A DNA stretch of 64,000 nt, taken from Bacillus massiliglaciei (GTDB taxonomy: Bacteria > Bacillota > Bacilli > Bacillales > DSM-1321). The notes beneath the pieces are model-generated. The model worked only from the letters and a program-made list of their open reading frames with translations. It had not been told where the DNA came from and ran no database searches. The stretch is from contig NZ_LT622357.1 of NCBI RefSeq assembly GCF_900098925.1, positions 210,170 through 274,169 on the forward strand. Direction: 5' to 3'. Positions 27,470-38,894 of the stretch are shown here, piece after piece. How positions within the stretch are numbered: the first letter of the stretch is position 1; each line of letters opens with the position of its first letter. A program made the translations under genes and the position numbers.

Positions 27470-28300
27470 CTATGTATTCCAAAAATGGAAAGTTGAAAGA
27501 CTTCCAAAAAGAAAGAAGTTGATCAGGACAATCATGAAAGAAGCGATATTCAGGTAGGCCAGTGTCTTTCCATACAGCTGTTTTCTGATTCGGATATACA
27601 GATACACGCTGTAGGCAGCAAGGACAACAAAGGAACCGATAATTTTCGTATCATACCAGAATATCCCCGGAATCTTGATATACGCCCACTGAATTCCTAA
27701 AATGAGTGACAGAACAAGCAGCGGCACTCCAATGATGGTCATAATATAAGACATCTGATCCAGTTTGGACAGGTCTCCGAGCCTCAGCAGCCGCCTGCCC
27801 CATTTCTTCTGTTTTAATAAATCATATTGAATCAAATATAGCAAAGAAAACACAAAAGCTAAAGAAAACGCCCCATAGGAAAGCAGCGCGATCGTAATAT
27901 GAATCAAAAGCAATTCCGATACCAGCTGCTGTGCCAGCACATCCGATTCAATCTGAACAGGCGCAAATGTATGGATGGCCATAACCATGAATCCGAGTAC
28001 ATTTGTAAAAAACACTGTGAAGTCGACACGGAGCAGACGGTTAATAATCAACGAAAGCGTCACTAACACCCATGCGTAAAAATAAAGCCCTTCAAAAATG
28101 GTCAGGACAGGGAATCTTCCTGTCTTAAACATATAAAGAACCAAAAAAACAGTCTGTAATACCCATACAATTGAAAGCAACCAGAAGGCTATTTTATTTG
28201 CCCTCTGGTTGTTATGAAGAAAGTCAATAAAATATAAGAGCACACTAAGAGCATATAGCAATACAGTAGCTTCATGCAGTCTTGTCATCAATAGCTCCAT
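27470..28300 (-). CDS. hemX: HemX membrane protein (CcsA/CcmC-like)
   Basis: HemX is an eight-helix membrane protein of the cytochrome c assembly (CcmC/CcsA) fold; in B. subtilis it lowers the level of HemA glutamyl-tRNA reductase. The 276-residue product keeps the WAYIKIPGIFWYDTK segment that corresponds to the tryptophan-rich heme-handling loop, and several histidines (for example in HTFAPVQ and LIHITIALLSYG). It is encoded 7 bases after hemA. The role is taken from the family and operon position. Confidence 0.92.
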   Translation of the reverse strand: MELLMTRLHEATVLLYALSVLLYFIDFLHNNQRANKIAFWLLSIVWVLQTVFLVLYMFKTGRFPVLTIFEGLYFYAWVLVTLSLIINRLLRVDFTVFFTNVLGFMVMAIHTFAPVQIESDVLAQQLVSELLLIHITIALLSYGAFSLAFVFSLLYLIQYDLLKQKKWGRRLLRLGDLSKLDQMSYIMTIIGVPLLVLSLILGIQWAYIKIPGIFWYDTKIIGSFVVLAAYSVYLYIRIRKQLYGKTLAYLNIASFMIVLINFFLFGSLSTFHFWNT

Positions 28301-28307
28301 AATCGCC

Positions 28308-29654
28308 TCAATTCGCCTGAAGTGAAATAGATTTCAAAACAGACGGCTGATCCTTTTTCACTTCAGCTTCACTCATCTGTTCTTCTACATGGTCTTCCAA
28401 ATGAAAGATTTTCACAAAGTTATTCAGTGCTTCTTTAGCATTTGGCTCTTCTGCCAATTCTTTTGCATATAAAATAGGATCTTTCAGCATTTGATTAATA
28501 ATGCTCTTTGTATGCTTATTCAAGACTTTTTTATCACGTTCACTTAAATGCGGAAGCTTTCTCTCAATACTTTTCATCGTTTCTCCCTGAACTGCCAGCG
28601 CTTTTTCTCTCAAAGCAGAAATGACAGGAACGACACCAAGCAGGTTAAGCCATTGATTGAATTCGACAATTTCACCTTCGATCATCAATCCAATCTTATC
28701 TGCAGCTTTTTTCCGTTCTTCCATGTTCGCTTGGACAATGCCCTCAAGATCATCGATGTCATATAAAAAGACGTTCTCCAATTCAGCCAATGCTGGATCC
28801 AGGTCGCGCGGCACGGCGATATCCACCATGAAGATCGGACGTCCTTTTCTTAATTTGTTCACGAATGTCATCATTTCCTTCGTGATGATCAAGTCTTTCG
28901 CTCCAGTTGACGTAATGAGAATATCCGTTTCAACTAAGGCGCATTGCAGCTCCTGCAGCTGTTTTGCTTCCCCGTTAAAGCGTTCAGCTAAGTCTACTGC
29001 CTTTTGATAGGTCCGGTTAATGACGGTTATATCATCCGCTCCGCTTGAATGAAGATTCTGAGCTGCCAGCTCGCCCATCTTTCCGGCCCCGACAATCAGA
29101 ACGCTCTTTTGCTGAAGGCTTCCGAAAATTTTCTTGGCCAATTCCACTGCAGCATAGCTGACAGATACGGCATTTGTATTGATTTCCGTCTCAGAATGAG
29201 CATGCTTGGCTACTGTCAAGGCTTGCTTGAACAAGTGATTGAAGACCGTGCCAGTCGTATCTTCTTTCTGGCCGAGAAGGAAGCTGGAACGAACTTGTCC
29301 CAAAATCTGCGTTTCCCCCAGCACCATGGAATCAAGCCCGCAGGAAACTTGGAAGAGGTGCTCGACAGCCCCGTCCCCCTCATAAAAAAAGAGATATTTA
29401 GAAAATTCCTCTTTATCCAGTCCAAACCATTCTGAGAGGAATTCTTTTATATAATAACGGCTTGTATGAAGCTGATCGCCCACTGCATAAATTTCCGTCC
29501 TGTTGCAGGTGGAAATTATTACATTTTCAAGTATACTCTTTTTATTTTTAAGAGTTTTCATTGCTTCTGGAAGTTCGGCTTCGTCAAAAGATAACTTTTC
29601 CCGAATTTCTACAGGGGCAGTTTTATAGTTAACGCCAACTGCTAAAATGTGCAT
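28308..29654 (-). CDS. hemA: Glutamyl-tRNA reductase
   Basis: HemA reduces Glu-tRNA to glutamate-1-semialdehyde, the first committed step of heme synthesis. The catalytic cysteine is Cys50 in [26 protein letters not shown] and the NADPH-binding [14 protein letters not shown] follow, then the C-terminal dimerisation domain. 448 residues. It is the first gene of hemAXCDBL. A perfect PerR-type operator lies 39 bases upstream of the start codon. Confidence 0.97.
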   Translation of the reverse strand: MHILAVGVNYKTAPVEIREKLSFDEAELPEAMKTLKNKKSILENVIISTCNRTEIYAVGDQLHTSRYYIKEFLSEWFGLDKEEFSKYLFFYEGDGAVEHLFQVSCGLDSMVLGETQILGQVRSSFLLGQKEDTTGTVFNHLFKQALTVAKHAHSETEINTNAVSVSYAAVELAKKIFGSLQQKSVLIVGAGKMGELAAQNLHSSGADDITVINRTYQKAVDLAERFNGEAKQLQELQCALVETDILITSTGAKDLIITKEMMTFVNKLRKGRPIFMVDIAVPRDLDPALAELENVFLYDIDDLEGIVQANMEERKKAADKIGLMIEGEIVEFNQWLNLLGVVPVISALREKALAVQGETMKSIERKLPHLSERDKKVLNKHTKSIINQMLKDPILYAKELAEEPNAKEALNNFVKIFHLEDHVEEQMSEAEVKKDQPSVLKSISLQAN

Positions 29655-29692
29655 TTTTTCATGGCACCCCCAAAAATGATTACTATCCTTAT

Positions 29693-29707
29693 TTATAATT
29701 ATTATAA
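29693..29707. promoter_or_regulatory. PerR box upstream of hemA
   Basis: TTATAATTATTATAA is an exact match to the 15-base Per box consensus TTATAATNATTATAA. In B. subtilis the peroxide sensor PerR represses hemAXCDBL, so the site fits both sequence and context. Confidence 0.88.
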
Positions 29708-29874
29708 CATAGACAAACGTTCAGCACGAAAAAAGTATGAACAGTTTATGAATTCCTGTGATAACATAAAACTGTTATTTTTTTCTCCCGTGTTAGGCAA
29801 TTCGCCTTACTTAAAGTACCTTATCAAATAATACTTATCACTAGCAAGCAATCCGTTTCAACAGGAGGAATAAA

Positions 29875-30357
29875 ATGAAATCGCAGAAAATCTTTTCAGC
29901 AGTTATTTTAATTGGCTTCGGTCTTTACTTCTTTTTGCAGCATTCTCACATAGAGATTTTTGCAGGATTTTACAGCTGGCCGACGCTTCTATGTATTACA
30001 GGACTTGCCTTTTTGCTTCAGGCGTATAAAGAAAAGGAGCATTCGTCAATCCTGCCGGGAATCGTCCTTTTTGGGTTCGGACTTCATTTCCATATTTCCG
30101 GTTTATTTGAGCTGTGGCCCGGCGATATAGCCGCCTTTATGCTGATTCTTGCTCTTGGCACCATTCTGCAGGCAAGGAAACTGAAGGCAAGTATGCTGTA
30201 TGGGATTATATTTATTATCATTGCCGTTGTGGCCCTATTCTATGACAGAATGAAGACAGGTCTTCCTGTAGATGCTTCCGTTCAGGAAGGCCTTGAACAG
30301 TACTGGCCGATTATCCTCGTTGCTGTCGGTGCTTACCTGTTTATCAAGAAGAAATAA
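29875..30357 (+). CDS. LiaI/LiaF-like (DUF5668-type) membrane protein
   Basis: A 160-residue protein made of about five or six hydrophobic segments with repeated WP- and G-rich turns (SWPTLLCITGLAFLLQA, LWPGDIAAFMLILALGTIL, YWPIILVAVGAYLFIKK). This is the pattern of the LiaI-LiaF-like transmembrane region family. ACAGGAGGAATAAA gives a strong ribosome site. It runs divergently from hemA and converges on ysxC. Its function is unknown; relatives belong to envelope-stress modules, but no lia two-component genes are nearby. Confidence 0.7.
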   Translation: MKSQKIFSAVILIGFGLYFFLQHSHIEIFAGFYSWPTLLCITGLAFLLQAYKEKEHSSILPGIVLFGFGLHFHISGLFELWPGDIAAFMLILALGTILQARKLKASMLYGIIFIIIAVVALFYDRMKTGLPVDASVQEGLEQYWPIILVAVGAYLFIKKK

Positions 30358-30506
30358 AACAAGGGAATGAGAAAATAAAATTCCAATGTTCTCACCGGAA
30401 ATTTGATTTCAGAGTGCAGACAAACTCGAAGATTTTCAAGTTTAGAATGAGGTAAATAGCACAGTCAGATTTCACTCCGGATTTTAACCCAATTCCATAC
30501 AAAATA

Positions 30507-30543
30507 ACAAAAGGCAGGCACCTTGTTGGTGTCTGCCTTCTGT
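30507..30543 (-). terminator. Terminator after ysxC
   Basis: AAGGCAGACACCA pairs with TGGTGCCTGCCTT through a small loop (one mismatch or wobble), followed by TTTG and more T on the minus strand. Confidence 0.75.
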
Positions 30544-30571
30544 CTGGGCCTGTCTGAGAGGCAGGCTTTGT

Positions 30572-31153
30572 TTACATATACTTTTTTAGAGCACCCCAGA
30601 TTTTATCTTTACCTTCGCCTGTTTCACTGGAAAAAAGGAAGATTTCATCCTGTTTGTCCATTCCTAACGTTTCTCTGGCAATCTTCAGATGCTTCTGCCA
30701 CTTCCCTTTAGGAATCTTGTCTGCTTTTGTCGCAATGACCATAAGCGGAAGCTCATAGTGTTTTAAGAATTCGTACATCGAAATATCATCTCTTGTCGGC
30801 GGATGGCGCAAATCCACAATGAGCAAAGCAGCACGGAGCTGTTCACGGCTTGTGAAATACGTTTCGATCATTTTCCCCCAGGCGGCACGTTCAGATTTAG
30901 AAACCTTTGCGTAGCCATATCCGGGAACATCGACAAAATGCAGCATATCATTAATGATATAGAAATTAAGCGTCTGGGTTTTCCCTGGTTTGGACGAGGT
31001 CCTGGCAAGGTTCTTCCGGTTGATCATCTTATTGATGAAACTCGATTTCCCTACATTCGAACGTCCTGCCAAGGCAAACTCCGGAATCGGCTCTGCTGGG
31101 TATTGCTCAGGCTTTACAGCACTGATTACAATATCGGAACTAGTTACTTTCAT
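30572..31153 (-). CDS. ysxC: Ribosome-biogenesis GTPase YsxC/EngB
   Basis: An essential GTPase for 50S subunit assembly. The 193-residue product has the G1 loop GRSNVGKS (30-37), G3 DVPGYG, and G4 TKADK. The start is the ATG at 31153, just inside the 3' end of lonA (14-base overlap), with an AGGTGA site; the frame is open further upstream, but that stretch is lonA in another frame. The overlap implies lonA-ysxC coupling, as in other bacilli. Confidence 0.96.
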   Translation of the reverse strand: MKVTSSDIVISAVKPEQYPAEPIPEFALAGRSNVGKSSFINKMINRKNLARTSSKPGKTQTLNFYIINDMLHFVDVPGYGYAKVSKSERAAWGKMIETYFTSREQLRAALLIVDLRHPPTRDDISMYEFLKHYELPLMVIATKADKIPKGKWQKHLKIARETLGMDKQDEIFLFSSETGEGKDKIWGALKKYM

Positions 31154-33473
31154 GATTATTTTCACCTGCCAATGCTTGTTCAAGAACCTCATCGACATGT
31201 GATACAGGAACGAATTGCAGCTGTAGCCGCACGCTTTCCGGAATGTCATCGATATCCTTTTCATTATCTTTCGGGATGATAATTTTCGTCAGCCCGGCAC
31301 GGTGTGCAGCAAGCGACTTTTCTTTTAATCCGCCAATAGGCAGAACTCTTCCCCGTAACGTAATCTCACCGGTCATCCCGACTTCTTTTCGGATCGGCCG
31401 GTTTGTCAAAGCTGAAATCAAGGCTGTAGCAATGGTAATTCCCGCTGAAGGACCGTCTTTTGGGACAGCTCCCTCCGGAACGTGAATATGGATATCCTTC
31501 TTTTCATGGAAATCCGGATCGATTTCAAGCTGTTCCGCTTTCGAGCGGACAAAGCTGAAGGCAGCCTGTGCTGATTCTTTCATGACATCTCCCAATTTAC
31601 CAGTGAGAACGAGCTTGCCCTTTCCCGGAGACAGGGACACTTCAATCTGAAGCGTGTCTCCGCCAACCGTTGTATAGGCAAGGCCTGTAGCGACTCCAAT
31701 TTGATTTTCCGTTTCAGCCTGGCCGTAATGGAACATCTTCTTGCCCAGGAATTCCTCCAGATTTTTGCTGGAAACAACCACCCGTTTCTTTTCACCGGAA
31801 ACGACAATTTTCGCTGTCTTCCGGCAAATGCCCGCAAGCTGGCGTTCCAGGCTCCGGACACCCGCTTCTCTTGTATAGTAGCGGATGATATCCACAATTG
31901 CCTCTTCCCGAATCTGAAGCTGGCTCTTCTGCAGACCGTGCTTTTCCAATTGACGGACAAGCAGGTGGTCCTTCGCGATATGCAGTTTTTCAATTTCCGT
32001 GTAGCCTGCAATCTGGATAATCTCCATTCGGTCACGAAGAGGGCCCGGGATGGTTGCCAGATTGTTTGCTGTAGCTATGAACATTACATCTGACAGATCG
32101 TACGGTTCTTCAATATAATGGTCACTGAAATTATGATTCTGTTCAGGATCCAGCACCTCGAGCATGGCAGCGGACGGGTCTCCCCTAAAATCATTAGACA
32201 TCTTATCAATTTCATCCAGTAAAAACACCGGGTTAACCGTTTCAGCTTTCTTCATCCCTTGGATGATCCGTCCCGGCATCGCCCCGACATAGGTCCGGCG
32301 ATGGCCGCGGATTTCGGATTCATCACGGACGCCGCCAAGTGAAATTCTCACAAAATTGCGGTTCAATGATGACGCAATCGACTTGGCTAAGCTCGTTTTA
32401 CCGACTCCCGGAGGTCCGGCAAGGCACAGAATCGGTCCTTTCAGGGACTTTGTCAGCTGCTGAACAGCCAAATACTCAAGAACCCGCTCTTTTACTTTAT
32501 CAAGACCATAATGATCTTGGTTCAAGACTTTTTCAGCCTTTTTGATATTCAGATCGTCCTTTGTCGCATTCGTCCATGGCAAAGAAATGAGCCACTCGAT
32601 ATAATTCCTGATCACAGAACTTTCTGCAGAACTGGCCGGCACCTTTTCATAGCGGTCCAATTCCTTGAAAGCAGTGGCCTTTACATGCTCAGGCATCCCA
32701 GCTTCCTCAATCTTATCTGTAAGGATGGCGACTTCGCCGGTCTTTCCTTCCTTATCTCCCAATTCACGCTGGATGGCCTTCATCTGTTCACGCAAATAAT
32801 ATTCCTTCTGCGTCCGCTCCATGGAGCGCTTAACACGCTGGCCGATCTTTTTCTCCAGTTCAAGCACTTCTCGCTCATTCTGGATCATTTCAATGACACG
32901 GGCTAACCGGTCTTTTACATTGACCGTCTCCAAAATTTCCTGCTTGTCCTTCAGCTTCAGCGGCAAGTGAGAAGCAACGATGTCCGCCAGCCTGCCAGGC
33001 TCTTCAATATCTGCTGTCGATGCGAAGGTTTCACCTGTAATTTTCTTCGACATCTTTATGTATTGGTCAAAATACTCTAGCAAAGTTCTCATAAGCGCCT
33101 GGTCTTCAGCGTCTTTTTGCGGATCGTCTTCATGTATTTTAATTTTAGCTCCGAAATGGGTTTCGTGGTCATAGAATTCTTCGACCTCCGCCCTGTTCAA
33201 TCCTTCCACTAAAACACGGATTGTTCCGTTCGGCAGCTTCAGCATTTGTTTAACTTTTGTCAACGTACCCATTGGATATAAATCGTCTTCGCCCGGTTCA
33301 TCCAAGGCTATATCTCTCTGGGTCGTCAAAAAAATCAGATGGTCTTCCACCATTGCTTTCTCAAGGGCTTGTACAGATTTATCACGGCCTACATCTAAAT
33401 GCAATACCATAGTAGGATATACAAGCAAACCTCTAAGCGGCAGGAGGGGGACGATGATTTCCTTATCAGCCAT
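31140..33473 (-). CDS. lonA: ATP-dependent protease LonA
   Basis: A cytosolic AAA+ serine protease for damaged and regulatory proteins. The 777-residue product has the N-terminal LAN domain ([18 protein letters not shown]), a coiled-coil linker, Walker [10 protein letters not shown], Walker [10 protein letters not shown] and the Ser-Lys dyad domain with PKDGPSAGI and the lysine after [21 protein letters not shown] site precedes the ATG. It is followed by ysxC with overlap, and preceded by lonB across a 223-base gap that presumably holds its promoter. Confidence 0.97.
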   Translation of the reverse strand: MADKEIIVPLLPLRGLLVYPTMVLHLDVGRDKSVQALEKAMVEDHLIFLTTQRDIALDEPGEDDLYPMGTLTKVKQMLKLPNGTIRVLVEGLNRAEVEEFYDHETHFGAKIKIHEDDPQKDAEDQALMRTLLEYFDQYIKMSKKITGETFASTADIEEPGRLADIVASHLPLKLKDKQEILETVNVKDRLARVIEMIQNEREVLELEKKIGQRVKRSMERTQKEYYLREQMKAIQRELGDKEGKTGEVAILTDKIEEAGMPEHVKATAFKELDRYEKVPASSAESSVIRNYIEWLISLPWTNATKDDLNIKKAEKVLNQDHYGLDKVKERVLEYLAVQQLTKSLKGPILCLAGPPGVGKTSLAKSIASSLNRNFVRISLGGVRDESEIRGHRRTYVGAMPGRIIQGMKKAETVNPVFLLDEIDKMSNDFRGDPSAAMLEVLDPEQNHNFSDHYIEEPYDLSDVMFIATANNLATIPGPLRDRMEIIQIAGYTEIEKLHIAKDHLLVRQLEKHGLQKSQLQIREEAIVDIIRYYTREAGVRSLERQLAGICRKTAKIVVSGEKKRVVVSSKNLEEFLGKKMFHYGQAETENQIGVATGLAYTTVGGDTLQIEVSLSPGKGKLVLTGKLGDVMKESAQAAFSFVRSKAEQLEIDPDFHEKKDIHIHVPEGAVPKDGPSAGITIATALISALTNRPIRKEVGMTGEITLRGRVLPIGGLKEKSLAAHRAGLTKIIIPKDNEKDIDDIPESVRLQLQFVPVSHVDEVLEQALAGENNHESN

Positions 33474-33696
33474 TTCCTGACACCTCCATCAATTAATAAC
33501 ATCGTCGGCTGGTTTACTATTTTCCCAGTGTTATCGACCTTTTAACAATTCTATCCTATTTAGAATGAAGTGTCTATTTGTTTACCTCAAGGAGCCTTTT
33601 CTCTTTTAGGGTTTCTTTTTCATCATGAAAATTCTCCGGCCGCACCGGAAAATGGGGCAGCCGGGAAAGTACTGTTCTCTGCTGTAAGAACAGGGA

Positions 33697-35367
33697 CTAG
33701 AGAATTTCCGTCTTATCCAGGTCCACTCGTTGTAAAATATCTTCCGGAACCAGTTCTTTTCTAAGCGAGCGGTCAAAAACTTCCTTTACATGGGAAACCG
33801 GCACAATCTCAATTTCCTGAAAGTCCTTCATCAAAAGCTGTACATTTTCCGCCGGGATGATAACAGTCTTTGCCCCCGCCAATATGGCCGCCTTGATTTT
33901 CGGAATGACTCCGCCGATTGGCTTCACCTGACCATGGATGCTGATTTCTCCTGTCATGGCGATTGTATGATCAACCGGGATTTTGTAAATGGCCGAATAG
34001 ATTCCCGCACACATCGCGATGCCGGCTGACGGACCATCGACAGGGCTTCCGCCCGGGAAATTTACATGAATATCAAATCGATCCGCAGGAACTCCAAGCG
34101 AACGCAGAACGGTTATGGCATTTTCCACCGAACCTTTGGCCATGCTTTTTCTTCTGATTGATTTCCCGCTGCCCCCGCCAATACTTTCTTCTTCCACGAT
34201 ACCGGTAATATTAATGCTTCCTTTTTCTTCTTTGGCCGGTATGACGGTTACTTCAATTTCCAGAAGCGCACCGCTGTTTGGCCCATATACTGCAAGTCCG
34301 TTCACTTTTCCCACTTTCGGAGCTGTTCCGATTTTTTGTTCGATTTTCGGAACAAGCTGGCTGCTGTGCGCAATCCACTCAATGTCTTTTTCTTCTATAT
34401 CATTTCTGCCCTCATTAAAAGAAATTCCAGCAAGGGTCTGAACCAAATTCACTGCTTCCCGCCCATTTCTTGCGTATTCGGCAATGGAATCCAGCCCTTG
34501 GTCCGAAATGGAAATCTCTACTTTTTCCGCTGCTCTTTTGGCTACCTTCACAATTTCCTCCCGATTCAAATCGCGGAAGAACACTTCTAAACATCTAGAA
34601 CGGATAGCAGGCGGCAGTTCATTCGGAGTTCTTGTGGTGGCACCGATTAAGCGAAAATCAGCCGGCAGGCCGTTTTTGAAAATGTCATGGATATGGGCAG
34701 GGATATTTTGATTTTCTTCAGAATAATACGCACTCTCCAAAAACACTTTACGGTCTTCTAACACCTTCAGCAATTTATTCATCTGGATCGGATGCAGCTC
34801 GCCAATCTCATCTATAAAAAGGACTCCGCCATGTGCATTTGTTACAGCCCCCTGTTTTGGCTGCGGAATTCCCGCCTGACCCATGGCGCCTGCTCCCTGA
34901 TAAATCGGATCATGAACGGACCCAATTAACGGATCCGCGATGCCCCGCTCATCAAACCTGGCCGTCGTGGCATCCAGCTCGATAAACACGGCTGATTTCC
35001 TGAATGGAGATTTCGCATTTTTCTTCGCTTCTTCCAGCACAAGACGGGCAGCTGCCGTCTTTCCGACCCCTGGAGGACCATAAATGATCACGTGCTGCGG
35101 ATTAGGTCCGCAAAGCGCGGCACGCAATGATTTAATCCCATCCTCCTGGCCGATAATATCTTCAAATACAGCCGGCCTGATTCGTTCAGATAGAGGTTCA
35201 GTTAATGATAAAGACCTCAGCTTCCTTAATTGCTCCATCTCTTTTCTTGAGTCACGGTCAATCGAAACCTTTTGCGTCCTTTGGCCCTTCAATAAATTTA
35301 AAAAGTACAAACCGATAATCACACCGAAAAATAATTGAATAAAAATCACTAAGCCTGTCCAACTCAT
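33697..35367 (-). CDS. lonB: Sporulation-associated membrane-anchored protease LonB
   Basis: LonB is a Lon-type protease anchored by an N-terminal membrane helix (WTGLVIFIQLFFGVIIGLYF, residues 2-21) that in B. subtilis acts in the forespore. The 556-residue product has Walker [10 protein letters not shown], Walker B VLFIDEIGE and the proteolytic motif PVDGPSAGIAM. The ATG at 35367 is chosen because it has an AGGAGGG site and the protein then starts at the conserved MSWTG; the longer frame adds eight residues before it. A forespore-type promoter candidate lies upstream. Confidence 0.95.
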   Translation of the reverse strand: MSWTGLVIFIQLFFGVIIGLYFLNLLKGQRTQKVSIDRDSRKEMEQLRKLRSLSLTEPLSERIRPAVFEDIIGQEDGIKSLRAALCGPNPQHVIIYGPPGVGKTAAARLVLEEAKKNAKSPFRKSAVFIELDATTARFDERGIADPLIGSVHDPIYQGAGAMGQAGIPQPKQGAVTNAHGGVLFIDEIGELHPIQMNKLLKVLEDRKVFLESAYYSEENQNIPAHIHDIFKNGLPADFRLIGATTRTPNELPPAIRSRCLEVFFRDLNREEIVKVAKRAAEKVEISISDQGLDSIAEYARNGREAVNLVQTLAGISFNEGRNDIEEKDIEWIAHSSQLVPKIEQKIGTAPKVGKVNGLAVYGPNSGALLEIEVTVIPAKEEKGSINITGIVEEESIGGGSGKSIRRKSMAKGSVENAITVLRSLGVPADRFDIHVNFPGGSPVDGPSAGIAMCAGIYSAIYKIPVDHTIAMTGEISIHGQVKPIGGVIPKIKAAILAGAKTVIIPAENVQLLMKDFQEIEIVPVSHVKEVFDRSLRKELVPEDILQRVDLDKTEIL

Positions 35368-35405
35368 GCCTTTTCCCTCCTGGCTCTTCATGTTTGATAT
35401 TTCGT

Positions 35406-35432
35406 AGTATCTCCTACCGGTTATCGAAATAC
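35406..35432 (-). promoter_or_regulatory. Possible sigma-F/sigma-G promoter of lonB
   Basis: Minus strand GTATT, 13 bases, GGAGATACT. The -10 matches the forespore pattern GGNNANANT exactly. The -35 differs from GYATA at one base and the spacing is short by one or two. B. subtilis lonB is known to be forespore-expressed. Confidence 0.35.
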
Positions 35433-35556
35433 TCCATGCAGAACAGAAAGTAAATTTTGGCGGATTCAGGACAGCGTTCCATTCATAAACAAAAAGAGGA
35501 GGGGGGAATATCCAATTCCCGCTACATTAGTTTCCGCTTCAGGAGTTATAGACCAT

Positions 35557-35592
35557 AAAAAAAAGCAGCGGGAAAGTCCCGCTGCCTTTTTT
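35557..35592 (-). terminator. Terminator after clpX
   Basis: GCAGCGGGA and TCCCGCTGC pair around a 3-base loop with A/T runs on both sides. It is placed 13 bases beyond the clpX stop. Confidence 0.92.
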
Positions 35593-35604
35593 CTCACCCT
35601 ATGA

Positions 35605-36873
35605 TCAAGCAGATGTTTTCTTCTCTTGTCCTTTGACTGTTGTTCCATCCTTCAAGACCAATTTAGGAGTCTCATTTTCGGTAATTGTTGTTCCGGTAAT
35701 GATACATTTTGCCACATCATCACGGGAAGGAAGATCAAACATGATTTCCAGAATGATTCCTTCAATAATAGAGCGCAATCCGCGGGCACCAGTTTTGCGT
35801 TCAATTGCTTGTTTAGCAATCTCACTTAAAGCACTTGGTTCGAATTCAAGCTCAACATCGTCCAATTCAAGCAATTTTTGATATTGTTTAACAAGCGCAT
35901 TTTTCGGCTTAGTTAAAATTTCAATTAATGCTTCTTCGTCCAGCTGCTCTAATGTCGCAATAACTGGCAGACGGCCGATAAATTCCGGAATCAAGCCAAA
36001 GCGAAGCAAGTCTTCAGGAAGCACTTTAGACAGAAGCTCTTTTTCTTTAATGTCGTCCTGTTTCACATCTGAACCGAAACCGATGACTTTTTGTCCCAAA
36101 CGGCGTTTAATAATCGGCTCAATCCCATCAAAGGCTCCGCCGCAAATAAACAGGATATTCGTTGTATCGATTTGGATGAATTCTTGATGAGGATGTTTGC
36201 GTCCTCCCTGCGGCGGCACACTGGCAACCGTACCTTCAAGAATTTTCAGCAATGCCTGCTGTACACCTTCACCGGATACATCACGAGTGATAGACGGATT
36301 TTCAGATTTGCGGGCTACTTTATCGATTTCATCGATATAAATAATACCCTTTTCTGCTTTTTCCACATCATAATCAGCAGCCTGGATCAATTTAAGCAGG
36401 ATGTTTTCCACATCTTCGCCGACATATCCGGCTTCAGTAAGGGAAGTCGCATCCGCAATTGCAAACGGTACGTTTAATAGTCTTGCCAATGTTTGAGCAA
36501 GAAGAGTTTTACCGCTTCCTGTCGGTCCAATCAAGGCAATATTACTTTTGGCAAGCTCAACATCATCAACCTTGCTATTGGAGTTAATCCTCTTATAGTG
36601 GTTATAAACCGCTACAGCAAGAGATTTCTTCGCTTGTTCTTGTCCAATAACATATTCATCAAGAATTTCCCTGATTTCCTTTGGTTTTGGGACATCGCGG
36701 AATTCTACTTCATCTTCTGTTCCTAATTCCTCTTCGACGATTTCCGTACATAATTCAATACATTCGTCGCAAATATAGACGCCGGGACCGGCTACTAATT
36801 TACGGACTTGTTCCTGCGTTTTTCCGCAAAAAGAACATTTAAGCTGCCCTTTTTCATCATTAAATTTAAACAT
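35605..36873 (-). CDS. clpX: ClpXP unfoldase subunit ClpX
   Basis: ClpX is the AAA+ unfoldase that feeds ClpP. The 422-residue product has the zinc finger Cys13, Cys16, Cys35, Cys38 (CSFC...CDEC), Walker A GPTGSGKT (about 116), Walker [10 protein letters not shown] and the IGF-type ClpP-binding loop (QKVIGFGSD). The ATG at 36873 follows AAGGGGTGA; an in-frame GTG nine bases earlier lies inside that site and is rejected. It follows tig, with a terminator between. Confidence 0.97.
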   Translation of the reverse strand: MFKFNDEKGQLKCSFCGKTQEQVRKLVAGPGVYICDECIELCTEIVEEELGTEDEVEFRDVPKPKEIREILDEYVIGQEQAKKSLAVAVYNHYKRINSNSKVDDVELAKSNIALIGPTGSGKTLLAQTLARLLNVPFAIADATSLTEAGYVGEDVENILLKLIQAADYDVEKAEKGIIYIDEIDKVARKSENPSITRDVSGEGVQQALLKILEGTVASVPPQGGRKHPHQEFIQIDTTNILFICGGAFDGIEPIIKRRLGQKVIGFGSDVKQDDIKEKELLSKVLPEDLLRFGLIPEFIGRLPVIATLEQLDEEALIEILTKPKNALVKQYQKLLELDDVELEFEPSALSEIAKQAIERKTGARGLRSIIEGIILEIMFDLPSRDDVAKCIITGTTITENETPKLVLKDGTTVKGQEKKTSA

Positions 36874-37351
36874 GAACGTCACCCCTTTTAATACTCTTCC
36901 GACTCTATCACATGAATATGTCTTTATTTAAAGACAAAAATTAAACATAAACATTGGATTTAATGGTACGACTTGCATTTTAACACGTTCCCGATCGTTT
37001 TGTAATAAAAATGCTCGGCCCTCCCAAGTTGTCCAATAAGTATTTATTTTTCCCCAATATGTATGTTGCCTTTTACCATTATTCCCAAACCTGATTCATA
37101 CTAACCTCATTGGGCATAATTGCAAAAGATTCCCACCGAACCCGCCAAGGTCCTATTCGTTTTACTATATGTATATGCAGTTGTTAAGAATTAATCTACA
37201 CTGAATCAGGAAAAAAATCAATCCGCAAATATTCAGTACATTCATTTTTTCGCTTTTCGACGGGACACATATAGGCCCTCAAGCCTTGGCACACAATGAA
37301 TCCAAAACTTCACTCAGTAAAAAAATGGTTTTTATATTTCTTTTGCAAGTA
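36874..37351. other. tig-clpX intergenic region
   Basis: Nearly 480 A/T-rich bases with no credible gene. An inverted repeat GTCTTTA-TT-TAAAGAC lies at 36920-36935, about 47 bases before the clpX start, and could be an operator or a 5' UTR hairpin. No CtsR-type box (GGTCAAA direct repeats) is visible. Confidence 0.5.
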
Positions 37352-37352
37352 T

Positions 37353-37386
37353 AAAACAAGGCACGAAATCTCGCGCCTTGTTTTTA
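37353..37386 (-). terminator. Terminator after tig
   Basis: AAAACAAGGCGCGA pairs with TCGTGCCTTGTTTT (one wobble) around a 4-base loop; a T-run is included in the right arm. Confidence 0.88.
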
Positions 37387-37414
37387 AGTACCTTATTTTA
37401 CTGTAAAGTTTAAA

Positions 37415-38704
37415 TTAAGCTTCAACTGTCTTTCTGTTTTCAACAAGGAAGTCAATTGCTTTTTTAATTTTCAAATCGCCCTTTACAGCGTCTAGGCTGC
37501 CAAGAGCTTTTTTGATGCTTTCAACGTCCATATTGTACATAGAAGCCATTTGTCCAAGCTCAGCTTCCACTTCTTCGTCAGTTGCTTCAAGCTTTTCAGC
37601 TTCAGCAATCGCTTCAAGTGTTAGGCTAGTGCGTACTTGACCTTCTGCTTCTTCTTTCATTTGGCCGCGAAGAGCTTCTTCATCTTGACCAGAGAATTGG
37701 TAGTACAATTCAAGGTTAAGACCTTGAGATTGAATGCGCTGAGAGAACTCATCCATCATACGGTCTACTTCGTTGTTGATCATGGCTTCAGGAACGTCCA
37801 TTTCAGCACCTTCAACAGCTTTGCCGATTACAGCATTTTGGATGAAGTTTTCTTCTTCATGCATTTTGTCATGCTCAAGACGGTGTTTTGTTTTTTCTTT
37901 CAGTTCAGCAAGTGTTTCCACTTCATCGTCAACGTCTTTTGCAAATTCGTCATCAAGCTCAGGAAGCTGTTTTGTTTTGATTTCGTGTACTTTCACCTTG
38001 AATACAGCTGGTTTGCCAGCAAGCTCAGCAGCATGGTATTCCTCAGGGAATGTTACTTCGATATCTTTCTCAGCGCCAGTTTCAAGACCGACTACTTGCT
38101 CTTCGAATCCAGGGATGAAAGAGTTAGAACCAAGTTCTAAAGAGTAGTTTTCTGAAGCTCCGCCTTCGAATTCTTCGCCGTCAACGAATCCTTTGAAATC
38201 GATTACGACTGTATCTCCTTCAGCAGCTCCGCCTTCTTCTTTTACAACAAGCTCAGCTTGGCGTTCTTGCATTGCCTTAAGTTCAGCTTCCACATCTTCA
38301 TCTGTTACTTCAGAATTGAATTTTTCTACTTCAAGCCCTTTGTAGTCGCCAAGTTTAACTTCAGGCTTAACTGTAACAGTTGCTTTGAAGATTAGGTTTT
38401 GGCCTTTTTCCATTTGCTCGATGTCGATTTCAGGACGGTCAACAGGCTGGATTCCAGCTTCTTCTACCGCGTTTGCATATGCATCCGGAAGGATCACATC
38501 AAGAGCATCTTGGTATAAAGATTCAACGCCGAAACGCTTTTCGAACATTTGACGAGGCATTTTCCCTTTACGGAATCCTGGTACGTTTACTTGTTTAACA
38601 ACTTTTTTGAAAGCTGCGTCTAAACCTTTGTTCACTTCTGCAGCATCAACTTCAACAGTTAATACTCCTTGATTGCCTTCTTGCTTTTCCCATTTTACAG
38701 ACAT
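37415..38704 (-). CDS. tig: Trigger factor, ribosome-associated chaperone and prolyl isomerase
   Basis: Trigger factor binds nascent chains at the ribosome exit tunnel. The 429-residue product has the ribosome-binding signature [19 protein letters not shown] (about 41-59), the FKBP-type PPIase domain ([19 protein letters not shown], about 163 onward) and the helical C-terminal arm domain. A GGAGGGAAA site precedes the ATG. It is flanked by ysoA upstream and clpX downstream, as in other bacilli. Confidence 0.97.
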   Translation of the reverse strand: MSVKWEKQEGNQGVLTVEVDAAEVNKGLDAAFKKVVKQVNVPGFRKGKMPRQMFEKRFGVESLYQDALDVILPDAYANAVEEAGIQPVDRPEIDIEQMEKGQNLIFKATVTVKPEVKLGDYKGLEVEKFNSEVTDEDVEAELKAMQERQAELVVKEEGGAAEGDTVVIDFKGFVDGEEFEGGASENYSLELGSNSFIPGFEEQVVGLETGAEKDIEVTFPEEYHAAELAGKPAVFKVKVHEIKTKQLPELDDEFAKDVDDEVETLAELKEKTKHRLEHDKMHEEENFIQNAVIGKAVEGAEMDVPEAMINNEVDRMMDEFSQRIQSQGLNLELYYQFSGQDEEALRGQMKEEAEGQVRTSLTLEAIAEAEKLEATDEEVEAELGQMASMYNMDVESIKKALGSLDAVKGDLKIKKAIDFLVENRKTVEA

Positions 38705-38894
38705 GTGTTTCCCTCCAAAAATATCTATATACTTCTTGAATAAGCATTGGATGAATCAGCTTTGCCAAGTCTTAACAAGTCATCCGTCTAATATACCCGG
38801 AGAATTTCCCGGAATTACGTCGTTTCTTGTACAAACGTATACATTACAACCACTACATTATAACACAGGTTGCTTTTGTTTCAACAGGAAACCC

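Noticed and set aside
31154-31264. N-terminal extension of ysxC
   Set aside because: It is the lonA coding region read in another frame; the conserved EngB start is at 31153.
33474-33696. CtsR or other heat-shock operator before lonA
   Set aside because: No GGTCAAA direct repeat or CIRCE-like inverted repeat could be found by eye.
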